From Pachyseris speciosa (lineage: Eukaryota; Cnidaria; Anthozoa; Scleractinia; Pachyseridae), in contig JAEMWC010000097.1 in NCBI GenBank assembly GCA_016490735.1, positions 1,090,001 to 1,154,000 of the forward strand: 64,000 bases of DNA. Reading direction: 5' to 3'. Each line of letters begins with the position of its first letter. Position 1 is the first letter of the stretch. The position numbers and the translations under genes are program-made. A model generated the notes under the pieces. It was not told the DNA's origin and searched no databases. It saw only the letters and a program-made list of their open reading frames with translations. This document shows, one piece after another, positions 1-9,381 of this stretch.

Positions 1-1632
1 AGGTTTTGCATCAGTAAAATGTGCGGTAAACCGAGACTACTGAAGAAAAGAAACCATTCACATGTGCCGTGCATTAGCTTTCTCCATTCAAGCCTGTTGT
101 CTACAACAGACGTGATGCGAAAATGTAAGGGAGATCAATGAAATTGATTCTGTTTTTGTAAACTTAAGATATAAAGTGAACAAGAGCTGAGATGATTACA
201 GCCATATTTTAGCTTTCCACACATTTCGGGCAGTAAATTTTGAACACAAACTTTCGAATGAAAATGACACTTTGATCCCCCCAGACGGCTCTGTTACAGT
301 CCCGGTATCAATTTGGTTAAACAATTTGCGATGAAAAATAAAAAGTCATAAGCAGATTTATGGGGAGAGTATAGCATCAGATTCTTAAAAAAATCTGATT
401 TGCGCCTCGTTATCCAGTCCAATAAAATGGCTGTCAGTATCGTATGTTGTCGATTGTTGCAGTACTTTAGAAATAAGGCAAAAACGCGTCTTCAATTAAT
501 TTATGCTAAACGTCTGAGCAATTTCAAACACAAACCTCCACAAACGTTAGAAGATATTCATAGCTTCTCTCCTTCACTAAGTTGAAAAGCTGCAGCGAAT
601 TATCTGTAGGTAAAAAAAGAATCTCTTTAAGTTTGCAATTGTGTGCAACCGATGTACCAACATTACAAAAGGATCAACCGGTGAAAAACCTACGGCTTTG
701 CAAGACAGAACCAAGCGTTTTCTTGAACTGTTCCCATAGCTGCACTCTTCTCCGATGCCAATGCGCATTAATAAACACATCACTCGTTTCTTTCTAGGAA
801 ATCTATCGCAAGATTCAGCGGCGCGACAGTAGTTAACAATATCGAAATTATGTCTTTCCTTCATTAAGTCTAATTCTATCAAAAAACAGTAACTTACCTG
901 AAAAATTAGCTTTGAAACCCACTTCATCTACCAACGGTAGAATCAGTAAAATTGTGAGAACGCTCCAGGGAATCATCCTGGAGGATTTAGTCCACCATAC
1001 TGGAGCATTTTATTTCTCACCGAATGCATTTTTCTTCTGCGCGCGCTAATTTTACTTTGTTACGTCACTCATTGGCTATTACAGCGACGTCAAAATGCAG
1101 CTCACTTTCAAAAAGAGGGATGGCCTGGGATCGAGAGGCCTCGCAAGTGATTGTGGGATTGTTTGGGAGGACGCGAACTATGAAAAAAAAAATTTGAAAT
1201 ATGTAAGCTGCTATGTGCTTTTGCGTGCGAATAATTCCAAAAATTCCTGGCATTTGATCAATCGAGTTAAGTAATTCGCGCTTATTTTGGTTTTGCTTTA
1301 TTTCGCTATTTATTTCGCTCTTTTTCAACCAATGGTTTAGCGGTTTAGGAACGCTCAGTATTAATGGTTGTTATCTCTTTTGCTGAAGTAACAGCATCCA
1401 CTAATTATTTTACTCATTGGGGACAAAGTGGTCGTTAGGTTTGTCCGCCGCTTGGTAAAGTTACACTCTACTGCCACAACCCAGTGCAACTCCTCGCCCA
1501 CCAAGTGGTCCATCTCATGCCATTTTGCGGGATTTTTAGCCGCCATCAAACCCTAAATGTGAATAATTTGTTGGCCGGCTCCAGTGGCTCTCCGGGCGTT
1601 AAGAGGAAGGCAAATGGTCAATGGGCCCTTTG
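1..1632. other. No supported gene
   Basis: I find no convincing exon here. Short reading frames on both strands lack protein-like composition. At 891-920 on the minus strand a 10-codon stretch beginning MKWVSK is followed by a good donor (GTAAGT). It could be a tiny first exon of a gene running off the left edge, but no matching downstream exon is seen, so it is not annotated. Confidence 0.5.
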
Positions 1633-1807
1633 CAGCTGGTCAGTCACGTGGTACAAAAACGCCATGCTGGAGAGCAAGCAACGAACTGGGACATGACAAA
1701 CAAAGAGCTTACATCATTTAAAAAATGGAATTTTCTTTGTTTGTCTTGTCCCAGTGCGTTGCTTGCTCTCCAGCATGGCGTTTTTGTACCACTTGACTGA
1801 CCAGCTG
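1633..1807. mobile_element. Short inverted-repeat element (MITE-like)
   Basis: Two arms of about 73 bp (1633-1705 and 1735-1807) are near-perfect reverse complements around a spacer of about 29 bp. The ends read CAGCTGGTCAGTCA and its complement. There is no coding capacity. The fold-back form is typical of a MITE; the superfamily is not assignable by eye. Confidence 0.8.
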
Positions 1808-2070
1808 TAAATTCTAGTCTTTATGAGACGGCTGGACAGTAATTGTTTTTCTGTGATACCGAAACTTTCTCAAACTTTTTTGCCATTCTTACGACGTGAC
1901 AGTGCAACGGTTTAATTCAGTCGCGCAAAACTTGGGGACTGCAAGACCAGTTAAATTCATGTAAAAATCAAGTACTTGAATAATTACTTTACTAACTTTT
2001 AAAAGCTTTGAATTACATTGAGATGAGACTGTTTTTATCCTTATTCCCTTTACAAGTTAAAACCGTCCGT

Positions 2071-2310
2071 TGTTTGGTTGGTTGGCTCAGGTTCTTTCGT
2101 TCGTTAGTTAGTCAGTCAGTCAGTCAGTCAGACGGTTGGTTGGTTGGTTGGTGGTTGAGGTGGGTGGGTTGGCTCGTTCGTTCGTTCGTTAGTCAGTCAG
2201 TCAGTCCGTCAGTCAGTGAGTCTGTCAGTCAGTCAGTGGGTTGGTTGGTTGGCCCTGGTTCGTTCGTTAGTCGGTCAGTCAGTCGGTTGGTTGGTTAGCT
2301 GGCTGGCTGG
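2071..2310. repeat. Compound tetranucleotide microsatellite (GGTT/GTTC/AGTC)
   Basis: Runs of GGTT, GTTC, AGTC and GGCT alternate over about 240 bp. The block ends directly at the stop codon of the minus-strand Ly6-type gene, so it would form the start of that transcript's 3'UTR. The open frames across it (Ser-Val-Ser-Gln and Gly-Trp-Leu-Val repeats) are repeat artefacts. Confidence 0.9.
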
Positions 2311-5300
2311 CTAGTTAATTGGCCATAGACGCTGCAGCCAAGGAAGAATCGTTGGATCGCACGGAGGATGAGGGCAGTTGCACTTGTCCTGAGTGCAGCA
2401 GTTGAGGTCACAGTGGGTCAAGTTCATCCCCATTTCTTGCCAAACCGTTCCATTACAGGCCCGCTCCTTCATCGTCCCGCACATGGACTACACAAAGATA
2501 GAAAATATTTTTATAATCAAAAGTGACCTCTTAGAAACCTTTAATGTACAGCATCACTTTCCCGCAATACTGGTACTTCTGAATGACTGAATGACAAAGG
2601 TGCTCTTTTCAAACCAGTCAAAAAAAGAAAAAGGTATCGTAAAAATAGCAACAAAAAAGTTCATTTTTTTAATGTAAATTGCAAACTACAATAACTGACT
2701 CGACTCAATCATACTCAGAAACTCTCTGAAATTTCCTGACAATAATTAACTTCGCATCTGAAAGACATGGAGATTTTTTGCTTCGCGGAATAAGATTGAT
2801 AGGCGACTAATTTCTTCTCTTGTATTTTGAACGAGAACGTTGTTGCTCTAGAATTGGAACTCAAGGAGTTTTTAATAATCAGCAACTAATTCTTATCAAA
2901 TCAACAATTTGCCTCGAATCTCTTTCAAGTTTCCATATGACTAAGACGATATTTAACCATTACATTATGAGCTCGAGATCTCTATCGCGTGATAGCTGAT
3001 GAGGGCGCAGCCCGAATCAACCATCACGTATAGAAATCGAGAGCAAATAATCTAATTGTCTTAGTATAAATCTACTAGTCTGTCAAAACTAAACACTTAA
3101 ATTATCTAATACTCTTTGCAGAAACTTCGAAAACGTCATTTTGTTGGCAACTGCTACTCACTATCTATTACAGAATAGATAGCGAGTGGCGTAGCCAATC
3201 AGAGAACGACATTCGTGATAAAACGTAAGTAGATTTATACTAAAAATCAGGAATATATCAGGCACACTCGTGTCATGTGTTATATTTCACAAACATGTAA
3301 TCAACAAACCTTAACAGCACATTGCAGCGCATTCATTTTTAACTTGTGGCGGCCTCCGAGTCCAAATCTTATTTCGAAGGCCACCTTTGCGCATGCATCA
3401 GCCTCTTCGCAGTCCGTGGCATTTATAAATGCCATCTCAGTGCAAAGATTTCCAGATGGTCCCGGCAAGCAATCATAGCAGTGGATTGCGATCACTGAAA
3501 AAGGAACATCATCTCAAAGGGCAATATCATGGATTGTTAGTAAAACTCTGGAAATCAAGAGCTCTGTTTTGCCACATGTAGTACTGGCAAACGAGAACTA
3601 ATAGCCAAATATTCTTTTTTAGATCGCGGTAACTATTCTTAATTAAATTTGTTTGGTTATGCCGTAGCCAAGATGAAAATGCCGAATACCAACTCATAAT
3701 TAATTGAAGTCGGGCTGACGTTTTCAAGTTCTTCCCGCCCTTGTGTCTTTGATGAAATGGTACTAAGTTGTTGCGGCTCGCGTTTTTTCTTTTAAAATGT
3801 ACTTGATTTCATCTGACTGGGACCCAGAAGCAATTAATGAATGAAAAAGACACTGAAAAGTGATTTAGTACTTTTTGGCCAAAATATGGGAAAATGACCA
3901 TAATACAGCAGAGCCCCTTTAAAGGCGTTCCTAAATAAAAACAGTTTGCCTGTCTCCTTGAGAACGAGCCACTCGGATACGTTTGTATTAAAAAAAGAAA
4001 GAACTATTTTCTACAACTACTGACTAAGCAGAGACACCAACAAAGGTTTTTCTAATTTTAAATGAAGTTTCAAATTAGAAAAACCTCAGTTACTCAGTTA
4101 TTCGTTTTCATTTTAAATATCTCTGAATTTTTCTTCTCTCGGGATTCTTCTGAGGTTAAGATTTTAATATCGTCATTTCGGCCAGTTCAACTTGCCTTCA
4201 TCAATAAAATTTGAAAGGTCAATATGGTGGACTGTTGCTTTTGCTTTGTAACCGTACCTTGAGGCACTCTGTGGCAGTTACGCCAACCTTAAGGTGGTTC
4301 GAAATAGTTTTCATTTTCTTGAGACAAGTTTTACAAATTCTAAATGCAGTTTGTTAATCGTACCGATATGAAAGTTGCGCCATAAATAAAATAAACATCA
4401 TAGACTCATTACACCATATGTTTTCGAAAAAAACTGTTACCATGGCAACTATACGACGCATCCATTTGACGCCTCAAATTCAATATCTATATATTGTCTT
4501 ATTTAAAAAAACAGGCCGGTGAAATCTTCTCAAACTGCTATATTATATGATATCAGGGATGATCTTCAAAATATTTAAGTTTAAAAAAATTCTGTAGGGC
4601 AGGTTATAGCAAAAACTACTTTTCGACAATTGCTTTCTTAATTTTTTTCCTACTCACAAAATTTCTTAAAATTCGGTATATATAAGCAGCCAATTGATCT
4701 CAGTTGTCACCGAAATTATGAAAACAAAATTACCAACCAGAAGCGGTAATACAGATGCCCGAAGTTGGAAACTGAGGAAAAATTCGAGGGCGACTAGATC
4801 CGTGTTAACGCATGCGCGAAATTTGCGCGCGCGTGGAACGACGGGCGCGAATGGCAAGATGTCATCTTCCAGCCGTTTGTGCGAAGTATTTGTATTTGTT
4901 GTGAATAGGAAATATTTTTCCGTTCGACCATTGTATGGAAAAGAAGAAAGGTAAGCTAAATCACGCAGGTAAAGTTTGCCGATCGCGTTTGCATAAGCTT
5001 GCTTCGAGATCTTTCTAATGCAAGACTTCAAGAGGTGTTCTCTTTTCTGTTTATATTCGCGATCGTGAAGTCGACGTTCTGGAGCCTTGGAGCCGTCCTT
5101 TGTGTGCTAAGCATTCAATAATCCACTTCTATCCGGTTTATTTTGCTAGTTAACGGAATTGGCTGTCTTACATTCGAAGTAAAACTATTTCGAGCCACCT
5201 CAAGCCTCGTTTTCACGCTAGTTCCAGCTCATTACGGAGAATACGAATAAGGTCCATTCCCAGAGGCCGTTAGTTTGGGACACCCACGCGGCCGCCGTTT

Positions 5301-7040
5301 CTTTTTTTGGGACGTGAACATGGCCGCCGTGGCATCACGTAAACACACGGCTCTATACCGCTTCGTCAACCTTACAATATAATATCAGCATGCATTCTTC
5401 TAACTCTTCTCCGTCAATTTCTTATAGTACCAGCAAGGAGAATTTTTGAGAGGTCAACACATTTTATCTCTGGTCATGATTATTACCTCTATACCTTTAT
5501 CTGAAACGGTAAATTTGTAGACTGGCAGGTGACTCTAAGAGTGATACAGAGAACGATTCTCTAAATGTGGATTTAGCAATGACCCAGTTTTTTATTTTGC
5601 AAAAGGAGGAATTTTCTACTTTACACGCCAGGCCCGACTTACAGATTGTTTAGTGTGACTGTACGCATAACAATTCAAAAGCCCTTGAGGACCCTTGTAG
5701 CTTATCTCTTCAGTTTAACTTTTACAATGATAGTCGTTGTATTTATCGTATTACGGCTTACTTATGGATGCATCTCAATCGCACTTATTTGGTGTTAATT
5801 CGACAAACAAGTTTCAAATATTTATGTCATTTATGCCAATCTCAAATATTTAGATATGCTTCAACTTCAACTTCAACTTCACTTTACTTTGCACTTACTT
5901 TTTGAAATTACATTATTAGCATAAAAGAAAAAAAGAAATACATATATATCAATTTAAAGTGCACCTAAACCCAAAATTTCTTTTCGCTACAATCTATCTT
6001 TGCACCTGTTTGAAACGCATTGCGCCTGTTTTACCAAATATTGACTAATTATTTTGACTTTTCTAGGGTGTTAAAGTTGCAAAATCTGGCCGTCGTCTGC
6101 CCCACGACCGAGTCAGAAGGGGCTTCGTTCTATTCTCATTTGACGTCGCAAACTGATTTACATCGCATCAAGTCTTTGTAAACATGCATGCAAAGCAGTT
6201 TGTGACGTCAAATCGAGAATAGTGCCAAGACCCTTCTTACTCGGTCGTGGGGCTAGATTTTGCGACTTCAACACCCTAAAAAAGTCAAAAATAATTTTAG
6301 CGAAAAAAAATTTGGGGTTTAGGTGCACTTTAAGGTGACGGTGGTGTATAGTTTGTCCATGGAGGCTCACAGAACCGCGAGGTTTCCATGGTTTGCTGTT
6401 TTTCAGTCAAATATGAATGCAGAGCAGCTGAAATTACTAATCAATATGTGAACGCACGATCCGATATTGGTTACAGGTGGGTCCGTGGTTTAGCAATCTA
6501 AATGGAAGATTACCAAATTTCTTCTATTCATAGTCAGCAGAAAATTTTCCTATAGTCTGTGTACAAGGCGGAATACATGGCTTGTCACTGATTCTTTTAC
6601 TTGTGCCAACTAAAACACAAGAGCCACTTTAGAAGTGGCTTCTTAGGACAATAGCTGAGCTTCATAGTAGCCTTTTTGTTTGGTTTTTACACTACTTGTA
6701 TACAACATGAATCAATACTCATGTTTGTCCTATAGAGTATAAAAGAATTCGTCCCACCCCAATATGTGGTGGCTTGAGGGCTCGTCTCTACCATTAACAC
6801 TGATTCACTTTCCTCTGGTAGGCAGGGTCCATAGAAGGAAACTTAACGATTTCGAATCAGATAGCTCTTTGCACGATTAATTTATACCATAGCACAAAGG
6901 AAGACCAAAGCGCGACAAGTCGAATTTGATCTGGAAAAGGCTTTTCCCATTAATAGCCGGATAAAACAGAGGCTAATTTTCTTACCATCTGGCAAAGTAG
7001 CGGAAAGGAATACGAGAAGATACAGATGGTTGCTCATCAT
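2311..7040 (-). CDS. Secreted Ly6/uPAR-domain protein (3 exons)
   Basis: The CDS is complement(join(2311..2487,3310..3494,6986..7040)), 138 codons plus stop. Exon 1 encodes a signal peptide (MMSNHLYLLVFLSATLPD) and ends in phase 1 at GTAAG. Exon 2 follows a pyrimidine-rich CAG acceptor and carries the CYDC start of the domain (C24, C27). Exon 3 carries the Ly6 signature CCTQDKCN at residues 110-117. I count 14 cysteines; the Ly6 three-finger core uses ten. No hydrophobic C-terminal GPI signal is seen, so the protein is probably secreted, not membrane-anchored. Ly6 proteins usually bind extracellular or receptor partners; the ligand here is unknown. The exon 2 donor (GTTTGT) is the least certain junction; all phases agree. 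Intron 1 (3.5 kb) and intron 2 each hold MITEs, and the stop abuts a microsatellite. Confidence 0.8.
2941..3246. mobile_element. MITE-like repeat, family with copy at 17.1-17.5 kb
   Basis: This shares long stretches with 17083-17549: GAGCTCGAGAT, TATCGCGTGATAGCTGATGA, TATAGAAATCGAGAG, and the end motif TAGATTTATACTA. The sequence is internally palindromic and non-coding, and sits in intron 2 of the Ly6-type gene. Confidence 0.75.
3495..5952. other. Ly6 intron 1, left part: nothing coding recognised
   Basis: AT-rich intron sequence. Frames at 4666-5031 (minus) and 4694-4954 (plus) overlap in a locally GC-rich patch with CG dinucleotides but have no domain-like features. I see no supported gene. 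Confidence 0.5.
5953..6332. mobile_element. Fold-back MITE (about 380 bp)
   Basis: The terminal inverted repeats read TTTAAAGTGCACCTAAACC and its complement. Arms continue inward for more than 100 bp each around a spacer near 6155-6198. No transposase frame. It sits in intron 1 of the Ly6-type gene. Confidence 0.85.
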
Positions 7041-7134
7041 GGAAACTCCCAGACGGCGATAGTTCCTGAGATTACGAATACATCAATGCAAACAAGCAAT
7101 GCTTGGCAGTAATCAACCAATAGGAGAGGCCATT

Positions 7135-7264
7135 GAATACTAATACTAATACTAATACTAGTACTAATACTAATACTAATACTAATACTAATACTAATAC
7201 TAATACTAATACTAATACTAATACTAATACTAATACTAATACTAATACTAATACTAATACTAAT
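7135..7264. repeat. Hexanucleotide repeat (ACTAAT)n
   Basis: About 21 near-perfect units of ACTAAT with one AGT variant, only about 95 bp upstream of the Ly6-type start codon at 7040. Confidence 0.95.
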
Positions 7265-7326
7265 AAGCTTAGGTAGCGCTCATGTCCAAACGGTTCCTGG
7301 CGCTTTACAATTTACATTTAAAAAAT

Positions 7327-7390
7327 AATAAAAAGAAAGAAAGAAAGAAAAAGAACCAATAATTGGTTCTTTTTCTTTCTTTCTTTATTA
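7327..7390. repeat. Perfect hairpin-forming palindrome (AAAG-rich)
   Basis: A run of AAAG units up to AGAACCAAT is followed directly by its reverse complement (ATTGGTTCT and CTTT units), giving arms of about 29 bp with no spacer. Confidence 0.9.
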
Positions 7391-7401
7391 CAGGTAAACA
7401 T

Positions 7402-7682
7402 TAGAGCGGTTTTCAATTGAGTGTCGAAAGTTCTGGTTTTGCTTTGGTTTGCATTGCTTCGCTCTGTGATTGGCCAGCTAAACTCGTGCCTTTTCTCAAC
7501 CAGTGAGAAGCAAAACCAAACCCAATCATGACTTGCACGCAGGTATTTTCCCGCGCTTTGCGCCGGTTACGTGTAATTACTTCGAATTCTGATTGGTTCA
7601 TTGCGCTGCTTACGTCTATTGTGATTGGCTGGAGTAATTGCTTTGGTTTTGGTTTTACGACACTCAATTGAAAACTGCTCTA
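7402..7682. mobile_element. MITE with TTTTCAATTGAGTGTCG ends
   Basis: Terminal inverted repeats of about 23 bp (AGAGCGGTTTTCAATTGAGT and complement) bound a non-coding 281-bp element. A second, left-degraded copy lies at 18815-19042 and shares the internal CCAATGAGAAGCAAAACCAA-type segment. Confidence 0.85.
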
Positions 7683-7925
7683 AAAAGCATTCGAGAAAGA
7701 CCAAATTACACAGTCATTCTATTGCATCCAAGTAATAGACCTTATTCCAAAATGGCGGCTAATTTATTATTCTTTTGTTTGCATGTTAACTAACCCTTGA
7801 AAACTGCTCTAAAAAGCATTCGAGAAAGACCAAATTACACAGTCATTCTATTGCATCCAAGTAATAGACCTTATTCCAAAATGGCGGCTAATTTATTATT
7901 CTTTTGTTTGCATGTTAATTAACCC
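7668..7925. repeat. Two-copy tandem duplication, period 129 bp
   Basis: 7668-7796 and 7797-7925 are nearly identical. Each unit contains the right end of the preceding MITE plus the left arm of the next (TTATTCCAAAATGGCGGC), so the duplication arose after one element landed beside the other. Confidence 0.9.
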
Positions 7926-8046
7926 TCTTTGCCTCGTAAACATGTACAAAATACAAAAGAATCTTGAAGCAAAAATGAGGCAAAGAGGGCTAATTAATAT
8001 GCAGACAAAAGAATAATAAATTGGCCACCATTTTGGAATAAGGTGT
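7866..8046. mobile_element. MITE with ACCTTATTCCAAAATGG ends
   Basis: The left arm 7866-7930 and right arm about 7975-8046 are inverted copies (CTTATTCCAAAATGG against CCATTTTGGAATAAGG). Non-coding. An extra left arm lies in the first duplication unit at 7737-7795. Confidence 0.85.
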
Positions 8047-8283
8047 GTAGGTACCAGATATTTTAGCACATATCTATGACAGAGCTATTTTTTAGAACTA
8101 TTTATGTGAACGCGTCCACAGCAAATCATCTCCGTAAACATGAGTGATCGAAAGAAAACAAGGAGTTGAAAATGAAATGAAGTGGAACGGATATTATTAC
8201 GCTCAATGGGGAGGGAAGAGGAGAGACCCTGGGAACGAGGTTGTTATTAGGATTGCTGAAAGGATTGCTTGGAATTAGTATTA

Positions 8284-8434
8284 GTAATGGTAATAGGACT
8301 GAGTGGAGTCCAATTCGGTCTGTAATCATACGAGTGATAACAAAATTGGACGACCGCGTAGCGGGAGTCCGATTTGTTTATCACGAGTATGATTACAAAC
8401 CGAATTGGACGACACGAAGTCTTATTACCAATTA
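8284..8434. mobile_element. Imperfect palindromic element
   Basis: The left arm TAATGGTAATAGGACTGAG to GTCCAATTCGGT is mirrored by ACCGAATTGGAC to TCTTATTACCA. The reading frame across it is an artefact of the palindrome. Confidence 0.7.
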
Positions 8435-8582
8435 ATCATAAAATTACAATTTCCGAGAAAAGAAGAAGAGCCAAGTTATAAAAGGGAGGGAAATTTTGCA
8501 TTAAAAGACTGACAAAGGATTCGTAAATTGTTTATCTGAAATTGACTACAACCAAAATGTATGGTGATTGTAACCAAGGTTG

Positions 8583-8615
<33 letters not shown>

Positions 8616-8797
8616 GATTGGTTAATTTAAAATACTACTTTGAATGTGATTGGCTTATTGAACTGTCCGATAACAAGGTGTCCAATAACAAGGTGTCCAA
8701 TAACAAACTGTCCGATAACAACTTGGCACGTGAATTAGTGGAAAATAGGAGTTTTTTAAACCAATCACAATCGAGGAAATTGTAATTTTTATGATTA
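8433..8797. mobile_element. Inverted-repeat-bounded element
   Basis: The ends TAATCATAAAATTACAATTT and AAATTGTAATTTTTATGATTA are inverted repeats. The interior holds short tandem copies of AAGGTGTCCAATAAC at about 8676-8720 and two copies of a TTGAATGTGATTGGTT-like segment. Non-coding. The element boundary overlaps the adjacent palindrome. Confidence 0.65.
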
Positions 8798-8817
8798 CGC
8801 CCCTTAAAGCATTAAGG

Positions 8818-9081
8818 CGGGACTTAACCTAAACATCGTTTTTGGTCGCGTAACATGAATTTAAAGTTATCTTTTTCGCGTTTCAAACAATTTAAAATCC
8901 CTATGCTCATCTCACGAAGCTATGTTGTGGGATATTTTGTTAAATTTTTGGTGATTTTTGAGTATATTTGGGAAGAGATAATTATTTTTCAAACTAAATT
9001 GGAATTTGAAGTAAGAAATTAGTAGACGAGCATGGTTAAATCCATGTTAAGTGACCAAAAAAGATGTTTAGGTTAAATCCC
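8818..9081. mobile_element. MITE with GGGACTTAACCTAAACATC ends
   Basis: 19-bp terminal inverted repeats (GGGACTTAACCTAAACATC against GATGTTTAGGTTAAATCCC) bound an AT-rich non-coding interior. A partial opposite-orientation copy is at 16158-16360. It lies about 300 bp before the CTBS start. Confidence 0.8.
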
Positions 9082-9311
9082 GAGTTAATGTGGGTTGGTC
9101 TATGGGACTATCAAAAATGATTACACATTGTTCTGCAGACAATTTATTGCACGCTCAACTTTTAAGATGATTCAGTGGGCGTATCTCATCTGCCCATCTT
9201 TATCGCATTTCGCGTTGCTCATTTGCATTCTAGCTTACATTTAGCATTCTTCCTCATATTTCTGTAGTCCCCCAAACGTGCAGCTTCCCCGTGCGTGACA
9301 GAAGAAGACCG

Positions 9312-9321
9312 CTCACGTGAC
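9312..9321 (+). promoter_or_regulatory. CLEAR-like E-box before CTBS
   Basis: CTCACGTGAC matches 9 of 10 positions of the CLEAR consensus GTCACGTGAC bound by TFEB/MiT factors at lysosomal genes. It is about 60 bp upstream of the CTBS start codon, in the likely proximal promoter or 5'UTR. Function is inferred from the motif and the lysosomal product. Confidence 0.5.
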
Positions 9322-9381
9322 ACACTTCGTTTCCAGTCTCAAATCTTCTTCCTCGCACTCGGCTGAGTTATCCTGTCAGAA

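Noticed and set aside
4666..5031. 121-codon minus-strand frame
   Set aside because: No domain, signal or splice support; it overlaps a CG-rich palindromic patch.
7135..7264. CRISPR-like array
   Set aside because: Pure hexamer microsatellite without spacers, in a eukaryotic context.
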